A DNA stretch of 11,292 bases. Origin: Microbacteriaceae bacterium UBA1487. GTDB taxonomy: Bacteria > Actinomycetota > Actinomycetes > Actinomycetales > Microbacteriaceae. Positions 1-7,600 of the stretch are shown here, one piece after another. Location: positions 33,174 through 44,465 of the forward strand of contig DCRR01000005.1 of the NCBI GenBank assembly GCA_002325245.1, given 5' to 3'. Each line of letters begins with the position of its first letter. Positions within the stretch are counted from its first letter, which is position 1. The notes below the pieces were generated by a model. It had not been told where the DNA came from and made no database searches. It saw nothing but the letters and a program-made list of their open reading frames with translations. The position numbers and the translations under genes were made by a program.

Positions 1-531
1 GGCAAGCGCGTGCTCGTCTCCGGTGCCGGCCCGATCGGCCTGCTCGCGGTCGCCGCAGCCAAGAGCCGCGGTGCGGCCGAGGTCACCATCACCGACCTGC
101 TGCCCGAGCCGCTCGCCCGCGGCCGGGCCGTGGGCGCCGACCGAACGATCCAGATCGGCGTCGAAGAGATCCCTGAGAACGCCTTCGATGTGGTGCTGGA
201 GTGCTCCGGTGCCGCACCCGCGATCTCGCAGGCATTCCGCTCGGCGCGGCGCCGCGGCATCGTCGTGCAGATCGGCATGGTTCCCGATGAAGGCCGACCG
301 ATCAATCTCGCCCCGGCGATCTCGAAGGAGATCAGCATCCACGGCGTCTTCCGCTTCGTCGACGAGATCGACGAGGCGATCCGCATCCTGGCGGCCGAGC
401 CCGCCGTGGCCTCGGTGGTCACCCAGGTGATTCCGGCGACGTCGGCGGCGGAGGCATTCGAACTCGCGCGCGATTCGAGCGCGAGCGGCAAGGTGCTCGT
501 CTCGACCTGGCTCGACGACCCCGCCGCCTGA
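1..531 (+). CDS. Zn-type alcohol dehydrogenase family protein, probable L-idonate 5-dehydrogenase (5'-truncated)
   Basis: The reading frame is open from the first base, so the N-terminal catalytic zinc domain lies outside the window; 176 residues remain. The visible part is the medium-chain dehydrogenase Rossmann domain. It opens with a GxGxxG dinucleotide loop (G8, G10, G13 of the visible part) and has an Asp (D32) at the end of the second strand, which usually favours NAD over NADP. The sequence style around the loop and the AVGAD segment resembles L-idonate 5-dehydrogenases, which oxidise L-idonate to 5-ketogluconate in the cytoplasm. A gluconokinase gene starts 12 bases after the stop, which supports a sugar-acid role, and the two are probably one operon. 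Sorbitol/threonine-type dehydrogenases of the same family cannot be excluded without the missing half. The family is well supported; the substrate is an inference. Confidence 0.85.
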   Translation, partial: GKRVLVSGAGPIGLLAVAAAKSRGAAEVTITDLLPEPLARGRAVGADRTIQIGVEEIPENAFDVVLECSGAAPAISQAFRSARRRGIVVQIGMVPDEGRPINLAPAISKEISIHGVFRFVDEIDEAIRILAAEPAVASVVTQVIPATSAAEAFELARDSSASGKVLVSTWLDDPAA

Positions 532-543
532 GAGGATTCGGAG

Positions 544-2091
544 ATGACCGGCGCAGCCGCCGTGCGCGATGTCGTGATCGGCCTCGACCTCGGCACCACG
601 AGCACGAAGGCGGTCGCCTTCACCCCCGACGGCAGTCAGCTGGCTCAGGCCTCGCACGGCTACGAGTTGCAGACCCCGCACCCCGGCTATGCGGTGCAGG
701 ATCCGCAGCAGATCCTCGCCGCCGCCTACCGAGCGGTGGCGGACGTCGCCCGCGAGGTCGGCGCCGATCGCGTGCGCGGCATCTCGTTCTCGTCCGCGAT
801 GCACAGCCTGATGGGCCTCGGCCCGCTGTACGAGCCGATGACGCCGGTCATCACCTGGGGCGACACGCGTGCGGCGCCGCAGGCCGAGCGGCTGCGGGGC
901 GGGGTGAACGGGCTCGCGCTGCATCGCCGAACCGGCACCCCCATCCATCCGATGTCGCCGCTGACGAAGCTGATCTGGTTCCGCGAGATGGAGCCCAAGC
1001 TCCACGAGTCGGTGGCGTTCTGGGTGGGCATCAAGGACTGGGTGCTCGTGCACATGTGCGGCGCGCTCGTCATCGACCACTCGCTCGCCTCGGGCACCGG
1101 GCTGATGGACATCCACCAGCTCGCCTGGGATGCGGAGGCGCTGGCCCTGGCTGGGGTGTCGCCGGAGCAGCTTCCCGAGCTGGTGCGCACGCGGGACGTT
1201 CTTCCCGGGCTCACGCCCGAGGCGGCCGAGGCGATGGGGCTTCCCGAGACGCTCGAGGTGGTGGTCGGCGCGGGAGACGGGCCGCTCGCCAACCTCGGGG
1301 TCGGGGCGGTGCGCCCCGGCGTTGCCGCCTGCTCGATCGGCACCAGCGGCGCGCTCCGCGTCGGCGTCGACCGCCCCGCGGTCGACCCGCAGGGCGGCGT
1401 GTTCTGCTACGCGCTCACCGAGGACCGCTGGGTCGTCGGCGGCGCCATCAACAACGGGGGAGCGACGCTCGGCTGGGCTCGCGGCATCTTCGCCCCCGAA
1501 CTCGGCGAGGGCAGCGAGGCCGAGCTGCTCGAGCTCGCCGCCCGCGCCCAGCCCGGCTCCGGCGGGCTCATCATGCTGCCGTACCTGCTGTCCGAGCGCG
1601 CCCCGCACTGGAGCGCGCTGCCGACCGGCGCGTACCTGGGGCTCACCCGGGGCCATCGGCGCGAGCACCTGCTGCGCGCCTCGGTCGAAGGCGTCTGCCT
1701 GCAGCTCGCGCTCGTGCTGCAGTCGATGCGCGCCGCGGGCCTCGACGTGACGCACGTGCGAGCCACCGGCGGCGTGACGCGCAATGACCTCTGGCGGGGC
1801 GTCCTCGCGGCGGCGCTCGGCATGACGGTCGACTTCGCCGAGGGTCAGGAGGGCTCGAGCTTCGGCGCGGCGCTGCTCGGCATGGAGGCGCTCGGGCTGA
1901 TCGACTCGATCGACATCGTCGACGAGCTGATCCCCGTCGAGGACTCCGTTCGGCCGGAGCCGCGCGCGCTCGCCGTCTACAGCCAACTGCTGCCGGTGTT
2001 CGCCGAGCTCTACACGCATCTGGTGCCGACATTCCAGAGCCTGCGGCGCCTCGCCCCGAACCTGCCGCTCGACCTCCTCGACGAGGACTAG
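544..2091 (+). CDS. gntK: Gluconokinase, FGGY carbohydrate kinase family
   Basis: This 515-residue protein has the usual length and layout of FGGY sugar kinases, which transfer phosphate from ATP to a sugar. The N-terminal phosphate motif DLGTTSTK is at residues 15-22. A gluconate-kinase-like block FSSAMHSLMGL lies near residue 85, followed by TWGDTRA. The GAGDGP segment carries the probable catalytic base D245. The C-terminal ATPase lobe has GTSGA, LPYLLSERAP and ATGGVTRNDLW (ATGG at 407-410). The SSAMHS and TWGDTRA segments favour gluconate over xylulose or glycerol as substrate, giving 6-phosphogluconate for the pentose phosphate or Entner-Doudoroff route. It follows the dehydrogenase by 12 bases. 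The GAGAGGA ribosome-binding stretch overlaps that gene's stop codon, so translational coupling is likely. It is unrelated in fold to the short P-loop GntK of E. coli. Substrate assignment is fairly sure but not proven. Confidence 0.88.
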   Translation: MTGAAAVRDVVIGLDLGTTSTKAVAFTPDGSQLAQASHGYELQTPHPGYAVQDPQQILAAAYRAVADVAREVGADRVRGISFSSAMHSLMGLGPLYEPMTPVITWGDTRAAPQAERLRGGVNGLALHRRTGTPIHPMSPLTKLIWFREMEPKLHESVAFWVGIKDWVLVHMCGALVIDHSLASGTGLMDIHQLAWDAEALALAGVSPEQLPELVRTRDVLPGLTPEAAEAMGLPETLEVVVGAGDGPLANLGVGAVRPGVAACSIGTSGALRVGVDRPAVDPQGGVFCYALTEDRWVVGGAINNGGATLGWARGIFAPELGEGSEAELLELAARAQPGSGGLIMLPYLLSERAPHWSALPTGAYLGLTRGHRREHLLRASVEGVCLQLALVLQSMRAAGLDVTHVRATGGVTRNDLWRGVLAAALGMTVDFAEGQEGSSFGAALLGMEALGLIDSIDIVDELIPVEDSVRPEPRALAVYSQLLPVFAELYTHLVPTFQSLRRLAPNLPLDLLDED

Positions 2092-2107
2092 GCGCGCGCC
2101 GGATCGG

Positions 2108-2113
2108 TACCCT
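2108..2113 (+). promoter_or_regulatory. Candidate -10 hexamer (TACCCT) for the 2-hydroxyacid dehydrogenase gene
   Basis: A TANNNT hexamer ends 8 bases before the ATG at 2122, the spacing seen for leaderless actinobacterial transcripts. No -35 box is evident. A GGGAG sequence at 2114-2118 could instead serve as a ribosome-binding site, but it would leave only three bases before the ATG, which is tight. Either reading supports the ATG at 2122 as the start. Confidence 0.4.
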
Positions 2114-2121
2114 GGGAGCAC

Positions 2122-3165
2122 ATGGACACCTCAGCTCGCCTTCGCGTCGTGGTTGCGACTCCTCTGTTCCCCGCGGACGCCGCGATGATCGTCGAGCGCG
2201 AGCCGCGCATCGACCTCGTGCACGCGCCCGAACTGCTCGCCGAGCCGAGCGTCGACTGGATGACCTGGTCGAAGCGGACCCCGGAAGACCAGGCTCGCTT
2301 CGAGCAGCTCGTCGACTCGGCGGATGCGCTCTACGGGGTGCCCGACCACTCCGGCAAGGCGCTCGCGCGCACCGTGGCCGCGAACCCGAAGCTCCGCTGG
2401 GTGCACACGATTCCCGCGGGCGGCGGCCAGCAGGTGAAGGCCGCGAACCTCTCCGAGGAGGCGCTGGAGCGCATCGCGTTCTCCACCTCCGCCGGTGTGC
2501 ACGCGGCCCCGCTGGCCGAGTTCGCGATCTTCGGCGTGCTCGCCGGGGCGAAGCAGCTGCCGTGGCTGCAGGCCACCCAGCGCCGCCGCGAGTGGGCGCC
2601 GCGTCGAGCGCTCGGCCGCGCCGCCGACTCGACCGTCGCCGTCGTCGGCCTCGGCTCGATCGGCTGCCACACCGCCGAGAAGCTCGCGCAGCTGGGCTTC
2701 CGTGTCGTCGGGGTGCATCGCCGCCCGGTGGAGGCGCCCGGTGTCAGCGAGATCTTCCCGGTGGAGGAGCTCGCGCGCGTCGCGAGCGAGGTCGACGCGA
2801 TCGTGCTGGCGCTGCCCGGCACGGCCGAGACCGAGAAGATGCTCAGCCGCGAGGTGCTCGCCGCCGCGAAGCCGGGAATCACGATCGTGAACGTCGGGCG
2901 CGGAACGACCGTCGACGAGCCGGCGCTCGTCGAGGCGCTCACCGACGGTCGGGTCGGTCTCGCGGTGCTCGACGTCACCTACGTCGAACCGCTTCCCGCC
3001 GACAGCCCGCTGTGGGAGCTGCCGAACGCGATCATCGCGCCGCACACCGCCGCGATCAGCACCGACGAGCCTCGCCTGATCGCGGAGCTGTTCGTCGAGA
3101 ACGCGCGCCGCTTCCTCGACGGCGAGCCGCTCATCAACCGCGTCAACACGCGCGAGTTCTACTGA
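2122..3165 (+). CDS. D-2-hydroxyacid dehydrogenase, NAD(P)-dependent
   Basis: This 347-residue cytoplasmic oxidoreductase interconverts a 2-hydroxy acid and a 2-keto acid. The cofactor-binding domain starts at about residue 170 with GLGSIG at 176-181. The family's catalytic set is present: Arg260 in VGRG, Glu289 in the VEPLP segment, and His308 in PHTA. The residues after the second Rossmann strand are HRR (199-201) rather than an acidic residue, which suggests NADPH rather than NADH; this is inferred from the family pattern. The N-terminal 100 residues are the substrate-side domain and are poorly diagnostic. It lies 30 bases after gluconokinase, on the same strand, with its own possible promoter. 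A role in 2-ketogluconate or glyoxylate reduction would fit the neighbourhood but is not shown by the sequence. A 24-bp-armed inverted repeat begins 9 bases after the stop. Confidence 0.85.
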   Translation: MDTSARLRVVVATPLFPADAAMIVEREPRIDLVHAPELLAEPSVDWMTWSKRTPEDQARFEQLVDSADALYGVPDHSGKALARTVAANPKLRWVHTIPAGGGQQVKAANLSEEALERIAFSTSAGVHAAPLAEFAIFGVLAGAKQLPWLQATQRRREWAPRRALGRAADSTVAVVGLGSIGCHTAEKLAQLGFRVVGVHRRPVEAPGVSEIFPVEELARVASEVDAIVLALPGTAETEKMLSREVLAAAKPGITIVNVGRGTTVDEPALVEALTDGRVGLAVLDVTYVEPLPADSPLWELPNAIIAPHTAAISTDEPRLIAELFVENARRFLDGEPLINRVNTREFY

Positions 3166-3174
3166 CCCCTTCGC

Positions 3175-3266
3175 ACCGTTTTCAGGAATTGGTGTGACCA
3201 AAGTGACAGGAGTCACCGGTCGAGTGGTCATCCGCCTCATCCGTCACACGAACTCCTGAAAAAGGT
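3175..3266. repeat. 92-bp element with 24-bp imperfect inverted arms; possible terminator or miniature repeat
   Basis: Left arm 3175-3198 and the reverse complement of right arm 3243-3266 agree at 21 of 24 positions. The mismatches pair 3178 with 3263, 3188 with 3253, and 3191 with 3250. The match stops abruptly at both outer ends. A 44-base centre contains the hairpin GTGAC-AGGA-GTCAC (3203-3216). A competing repeat, TGACCA (3195-3200) against TGGTCA (3225-3230), also lies here. As RNA this would be a long stem right after the dehydrogenase stop, consistent with a terminator, but there is no U-tract after the stem on either strand. The right arm also overlaps the expected -35 zone of the rplY promoter. 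The structure is directly visible; its function is open. No target-site duplication flanks it. Confidence 0.75.
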
Positions 3267-3271
3267 TGATG

Positions 3272-3277
3272 TAGAGT
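3272..3277 (+). promoter_or_regulatory. Candidate -10 hexamer (TAGAGT) for rplY
   Basis: TAGAGT matches the TANNNT -10 consensus and lies in the only sizeable gap before the rplY-pth-mfd block. No convincing -35 is present; the position 17 bases upstream (3249-3254) falls inside the right arm of the inverted repeat. Initiation about 7 bases downstream, near 3284, would give a leader of roughly 137 nt. Confidence 0.5.
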
Positions 3278-3283
3278 GAGGGC

Positions 3284-3420
3284 GAACTTCGGCGAGGGAT
3301 GCGCACGCATCCGTGATCGACGCGGTGGGCTGGCCCCGGGAGAAGATCCCGTGTCGTCCTCACGCAGTCTGCGTTCGAGTTGACCAACACACGGGCCCTG
3401 GGCCCATTCAGGAGAGAGCA
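3284..3420 (+). promoter_or_regulatory. Structured 5' leader of rplY with alternative helices
   Basis: Four local hairpins can be drawn: GGATGC/GCATCC (3297-3312, 4-base loop), CGGGA/TCCCG (3337-3351), ACGCA/TGCGT (3362-3374) and GGGCC/GGCCC (3393-3405). A 7-bp perfect helix, CCCGTGT (3348-3354) with ACACGGG (3389-3395), encloses the third hairpin and uses bases of the second and fourth, so they are mutually exclusive. The last hairpin ends 4 bases before the AGGAGAG ribosome-binding site (3410-3416). Autoregulatory mRNA leaders for L25 are known in some other bacteria, but I cannot match this one to a described family. The transcription start is inferred. Confidence 0.45.
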
Positions 3421-4053
3421 ATGTCTGACGACAACAACCTCGTTGCCGAGGTTCGCACCGAATTCGGCAAGGGAGCGGCCCGCCGCATCCGCGCCGACCA
3501 CAAGATCCCCGCCGTGCTCTACGGCCACGGCACCGAGCCGCAGCACCTCACGCTGCCCGGCCACGAGACCGCGCTGATCCTGCGCAAGTCGAACGCGCTG
3601 CTGACGCTCGACATCGCCGGCACCCCCTCGCTCGCGCTCGTCAAGGACGTGCAGAAGGACCCGGTGCGCCAGATCATCGAGCACGTCGACCTGATCGTCG
3701 TCCGCAAGGGCGAGAAGGTCACCGTCGACGTCTACGTGCACGTCGAGGGCGAGCCCGCCGTCGGCACGATCGTCGCGCTCGACGCCAACACGCTGTCGCT
3801 CGAGGTCGAGGCGACCCACATCCCCGAGAGCATCAGCGTCTCGGTCGAGGGCCTCGAGGCCGGATCGCAGATCCACGCCTCCGACCTCACGCTGCCGACC
3901 GGCGCCGCGCTGGTCAGCGATCCCGAGACGCTCGTCGTCAACATCACCGTGCCGGCCGTTGCCGACCTCGGTGAGAGCGACGAGGCCGAGGGCGAGGAAG
4001 CCGCTGAGGGCGAGGCTGGGGCCGAGGCCGAGGCCGCGGGCGACTCCGAGTAG
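3421..4053 (+). CDS. rplY: 50S ribosomal protein L25, CTC/TL5 form
   Basis: L25 binds 5S rRNA in the large ribosomal subunit. Of 210 residues, about 1-94 form the 5S-binding domain, with the family signature GKGAARRIRADHKIPAVLYGHG region at 16-37. Residues about 98-180 form the second all-beta TL5/CTC domain, ending in VVNITVP. Residues 183-210 are a Glu/Ala/Gly acidic tail typical of actinobacterial L25. The ATG at 3421 is chosen because a strong AGGAGAG site ends 4 bases before it. A longer in-frame GTG start at 3313 would add a tail unlike L25 and ignore this site. The gene heads the conserved rplY-pth-mfd block. Its TAG stop is followed by eight sense codons and then the pth start, in the same frame. 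Confidence 0.95.
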   Translation: MSDDNNLVAEVRTEFGKGAARRIRADHKIPAVLYGHGTEPQHLTLPGHETALILRKSNALLTLDIAGTPSLALVKDVQKDPVRQIIEHVDLIVVRKGEKVTVDVYVHVEGEPAVGTIVALDANTLSLEVEATHIPESISVSVEGLEAGSQIHASDLTLPTGAALVSDPETLVVNITVPAVADLGESDEAEGEEAAEGEAGAEAEAAGDSE

Positions 4054-4055
4054 TT

Positions 4056-4072
4056 CGGAGAGATCATCTCCG
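4056..4072 (+). promoter_or_regulatory. Small hairpin covering the pth ribosome-binding site
   Basis: CGGAGA (4056-4061) and TCTCCG (4067-4072) form a perfect 6-bp stem with a 5-base loop. The only purine-rich ribosome-binding candidate before pth, GGAG at 4057-4060, is inside the stem and rather far (17 bases) from the GTG. Ribosomes finishing rplY at 4053 would melt this stem, so it may couple pth translation to rplY. Confidence 0.45.
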
Positions 4073-4077
4073 CAGAT

Positions 4078-4650
4078 GTGTGGCTCGTAGTCGGGCTCGG
4101 GAACCCCGGGCCCGACTACGCCGCGCATCGCCACAACGTCGGCCAGATGGCACTCGACGTGCTCGCCGAGCGGATCGGCGCGAGCTTCCGGCTGCACAAG
4201 GCCCGTGCCGCCGTCGCGGAGGGCCGGGTCGCTCCGGGCGCCGCGAAGCTCATTCTCGCGAAGCCGGCCAGCTTCATGAACCTCTCCGGCGGACCCGTCG
4301 CGGCCCTGCTGAAGTTCTACTCGCTCGACGCCTCGCGGCTCGTGGTGCTGCACGACGAGCTCGACCTGCCGTTTGACACCGTCCGGCTGAAGCAGGGCGG
4401 CGGCCACGGCGGCCACAACGGCCTGCGCGACATCAGCGCCGCCGTCAGCCCCGACTACACGCGCGTGCGGATCGGCATCGGGCGCCCGCCCGGCCGGCAG
4501 GATGCCGCCGACTTCGTGCTGAAGCCGTTCTCGTCCACGGAGCGCGGCGCGCTGCCGAACCTGCTCGGCGACGCCGCCGACGCGACGGAGGACGTGGTGA
4601 CCCGGGGCCTGCTCGACGCCCAGCAGAAGTGGCACGCCCCGCGCGCGTAG
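4078..4650 (+). CDS. pth: Peptidyl-tRNA hydrolase
   Basis: Pth recycles peptidyl-tRNAs that drop off the ribosome by hydrolysing the ester bond between peptide and tRNA, in the cytoplasm. The 190-residue length is typical. Active-site and substrate residues known from E. coli Pth are all visible: Asn9 in GNPG, His19 in RHNVG (catalytic), Asn68 in SFMNLSGG, Asp93 in LHDELDLP, and Asn114 in GGHNGLRD. The RIGIGRPPGR segment lies at 131-140. GTG at 4078 is the only start that gives the expected N-terminus; no ATG, GTG or TTG occurs in frame between the rplY stop and this codon. It lies 24 bases after rplY in the same frame and 10 bases before mfd. Its TAG stop forms the first three bases of the probable mfd -10 hexamer. 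Confidence 0.95.
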   Translation: MWLVVGLGNPGPDYAAHRHNVGQMALDVLAERIGASFRLHKARAAVAEGRVAPGAAKLILAKPASFMNLSGGPVAALLKFYSLDASRLVVLHDELDLPFDTVRLKQGGGHGGHNGLRDISAAVSPDYTRVRIGIGRPPGRQDAADFVLKPFSSTERGALPNLLGDAADATEDVVTRGLLDAQQKWHAPRA

Positions 4651-4653
4651 ACT
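4648..4653 (+). promoter_or_regulatory. Candidate -10 hexamer (TAGACT) for a leaderless mfd transcript
   Basis: TAGACT fits TANNNT and ends 7 bases before the mfd ATG at 4661, so transcription would begin at or next to the A of the start codon. No purine-rich ribosome-binding site is present in the 10 bases between pth and mfd, which fits leaderless translation. The first three bases are the pth stop codon. No -35 match was found. Confidence 0.55.
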
Positions 4654-4660
4654 CGTCCAA

Positions 4661-7600
4661 ATGGGCCTGAAACGGATTCTCCCGGCGCTCGCGCGCGCCC
4701 ACAGCGTCGAAACCGCTCTGGATGAGGCCCGGCACGACACCGACTTCGCGGTCGTCGAGGGCGTGCGGATTCCGCTGCTCGCCGAGCTGCTCGAACAGCG
4801 CGACGGACCGACTGCGCTGCTCGTCATCACGGCGACCAGTCGTGAATCCGAAAGCGTCCAGGCGGCCCTCTCCAGCTACCTGCCCGAGGCCCATGTGCTC
4901 GGGTTCCCCGCCTGGGAGACGCTGCCGCACGAGCGCCTGAGCCCGAGCGCCGAGACGGTCGGCGCCCGCATCCGCACGCTGCGGCGCCTGCGCACCTGGA
5001 GCGCCGAGCGCGACGCGCACCTGATCGTGGTGGCGAGCGTCCGCGCCGCGCTGCAGCCGATCGCGCCGGGGCTCGCCGAGGTGGCGCCGCTGGAGCTGCG
5101 CACCGGCGGCCGCGGCTACGCCCTCGATGAGATCGCGACCCGGCTCGTCGAGCTCGCCTACACGCGCGTCGACCTGGTCACCCGTCGCGGCGAGTTCGCG
5201 CTGCGCGGCGGCATCCTGGACGTGTTCCCGCCGGACGCCGAGCACCCGGTGCGCGCCGACTTCTTCGGCGACGAGCTCGAACAGCTGCGCGCGTTCTCGG
5301 TCGCCGACCAGCGCTCGCTGCCGGGCGATCTCGCCGGCGTCGAATTGCCGCCGAGCCGCGAGATGCTGCTGACCGACGCGGTGCGCCAGCGCGCCCGCGA
5401 GATGCAGTCCGAGTTTCCGACGCTGCAGCAGATGCTCGCCAAGATCGCCGAGGGCATCCCCGTCGAGGGCATGGAGTCGCTCGCCCCCGCCCTGCTGGAG
5501 CGGCTCGAGCCGCTGACCGCCGCCTTCCCGACGGACGCCGCCGTCGCCCTGATGTCGCCCGAGCGGATCGCGAACCGCGCGGTGAGCCTGGTCGAGACGA
5601 ACCGCGAGTTCCTGTCGGCGGCCTGGAACGCGGCCACCGCGGGGGCCACCGCCCCGATCGACCTGGATGCGGGCGACTTCCTCACCATCGCCGACCTGCG
5701 CGAGGCGGCGCGTCCGCGCACCTGGTGGACCTTCTCGCCTTTCGGTCTGGGCGCGGCCGACACCGACGACGACCTGGTGCGCATCGACGCGGATGCGGCC
5801 CCGACCTTCGCGGGCAAGTACGGCGGCGCCGTCGATCACGTCGCCGAGCGTCTCGGTGCCGGCTGGTCGGTGGTGATCGCGGCGCAGGGGCCGGGGCTGC
5901 TGGAGCGCGCGGCCCAGGTGCTCGGCGAGCAGGGTCTTGCCGCCCGCCCCGTCGACGAGCTTCCCGACGCCCTCGACGCCGGAGTCGCCTACCTGGTGCA
6001 GGGCGCGGTCGAGGCCGGCTTCGAGTCACCCGAGCTGCGCCTGGCGCTGCTGAGCGAGGCGGAGTTCTTCGGCCGTTCGGTCGGCGTCGACTCGCGCCAG
6101 GTGAAGAAGCTCGCCAGTCGCCGCAAGAACGTGGTCGACCCGCTGCAGCTGAAGGCCGGCGACGTCGTCGTGCATGCCACGCACGGCATCGGTCGTTTCG
6201 TCGAGCTGGTGCAGCGCGAGGTCGCGAGCGGCGAGCGGCAGGCCCGCGGCCCGCTCGGCTCGAAGGCCGCGAAGGTGATGCGCGAGTACCTGGTGATCGA
6301 GTACGCACCCTCGAAGCGGGGCATGCCGGGCGACCGGCTGTTCGTGCCGACCGATCAGCTCGATCAGCTGAGCCGCTACGTCGGCGGCGAGTCGCCGACG
6401 CTCAGCAAGATGGGCGGCTCCGACTGGTCGGCCGCGAAGGGCCGCGCGCGCAAGGCGGTGCGCGACATCGCCGTCGAGCTGGTCAAGCTCTACAGCGCGC
6501 GAATGGCGTCGAAGGGGCACGCCTTCGGTCCCGACACCCCGTGGCAGCGTGAGCTGGAGGAGGCGTTCCCCTTCGCGGAGACCCCCGACCAGCTGCAGAC
6601 CATCGATGAGGTGAAGGCCGACATGGAGCGGCCGATCCCGATGGACCGCCTCATCTCGGGCGACGTCGGCTACGGCAAGACCGAGATCGCGGTGCGTGCC
6701 GCGTTCAAGGCGGTGCAGGACGGCAAGCAGGTCGCGATGCTCGTGCCCACGACGCTGCTGGTGCGTCAGCACATGGAGACCTTCGCCGAGCGCTTCGCCG
6801 GGTTCCCCGTGCACCTGCGCGCGCTCAGCCGGTTCCAGACCGAGAAGGAGTCGAAGGAGACGATCGACGGGCTCGCCCGCGGCGAGATCGACGTCGTCAT
6901 CGGCACCCACCGCATCCTCAGCGAGTCGGTGAAGTTCAAGGACCTGGGCCTCGTCATCATCGACGAGGAGCAGCGCTTCGGCGTGGAGCACAAGGACGCG
7001 CTGAAGAAGCTCCGCACGAACGTCGACATCCTGGCGATGAGCGCGACGCCGATCCCGCGCACCCTCGAGATGGCGGTCACCGGCATCCGCGAGATGTCGA
7101 CGCTGGCGACACCGCCCGAGGATCGCCACCCGATCCTCAGCTACGTCGGGGCCTACAACGACCAGCAGGTGACCGCCGCGATCCGCCGCGAGCTGCTGCG
7201 CGAGGGCCAGGTGTTCTACGTGCACAACCGGGTCTCGAGCATCCAGAGCGTGGCCTCCCACATCGCCGAGCTGGTGCCGGAGGCGCGCGTCGCCGTCGCC
7301 CACGGGCAGATGAGCGAGAGCGCGCTCGAGCAGGTCATCGTCGACTTCTGGGAGCGCCGTGCCGACGTGCTGGTGACGACGACGATCATCGAGACCGGCA
7401 TCGACATCGCCAACGCGAACACGCTCATCATCGACCGGGCCGACAAGTACGGCTTGAGCCAGCTGCACCAGATCCGCGGTCGCGTCGGTCGCGGTCGCGA
7501 GCGCGCCTACGCCTACTTCCTCTACGACGCCGACAAGCCGCTCGGCGAGACGGCGCAGGACCGCCTCGAGACGATCGCGGCGAACAACGAGCTCGGCGGC

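Noticed and set aside
3193..3216. Possible CRP/GlxR-type operator (TGTGA followed by a TCAC-like half)
   Set aside because: The second half-site is not at the required 6-base spacing (TGACA instead of TCACA at 3204-3208), so the TGTGA is better explained as part of the inverted-repeat arm.
3175..3266. Insertion-sequence remnant or transposon end
   Set aside because: The arms end ACC.../...GGT with no flanking duplication and no transposase fragment nearby, and they match no IS end that I recognise. A repeat element remains possible but an IS call is not supported.
3393..3405. Rho-independent terminator at GGGCC-CTG-GGCCC
   Set aside because: No U-tract follows. It lies directly before the rplY ribosome-binding site, so a leader hairpin is the better reading.
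3313..3420. In-frame GTG extension of rplY
   Set aside because: L25 proteins start near the MSDDNN position, and a strong AGGAGAG site directly precedes the ATG at 3421. The added residues correspond to the structured leader.
3244..4830. Minus-strand open frame of 528 codons across rplY, pth and the start of mfd
   Set aside because: It runs opposite three recognised genes, has no ribosome-binding site or family motif, and shows the same antisense composition bias.
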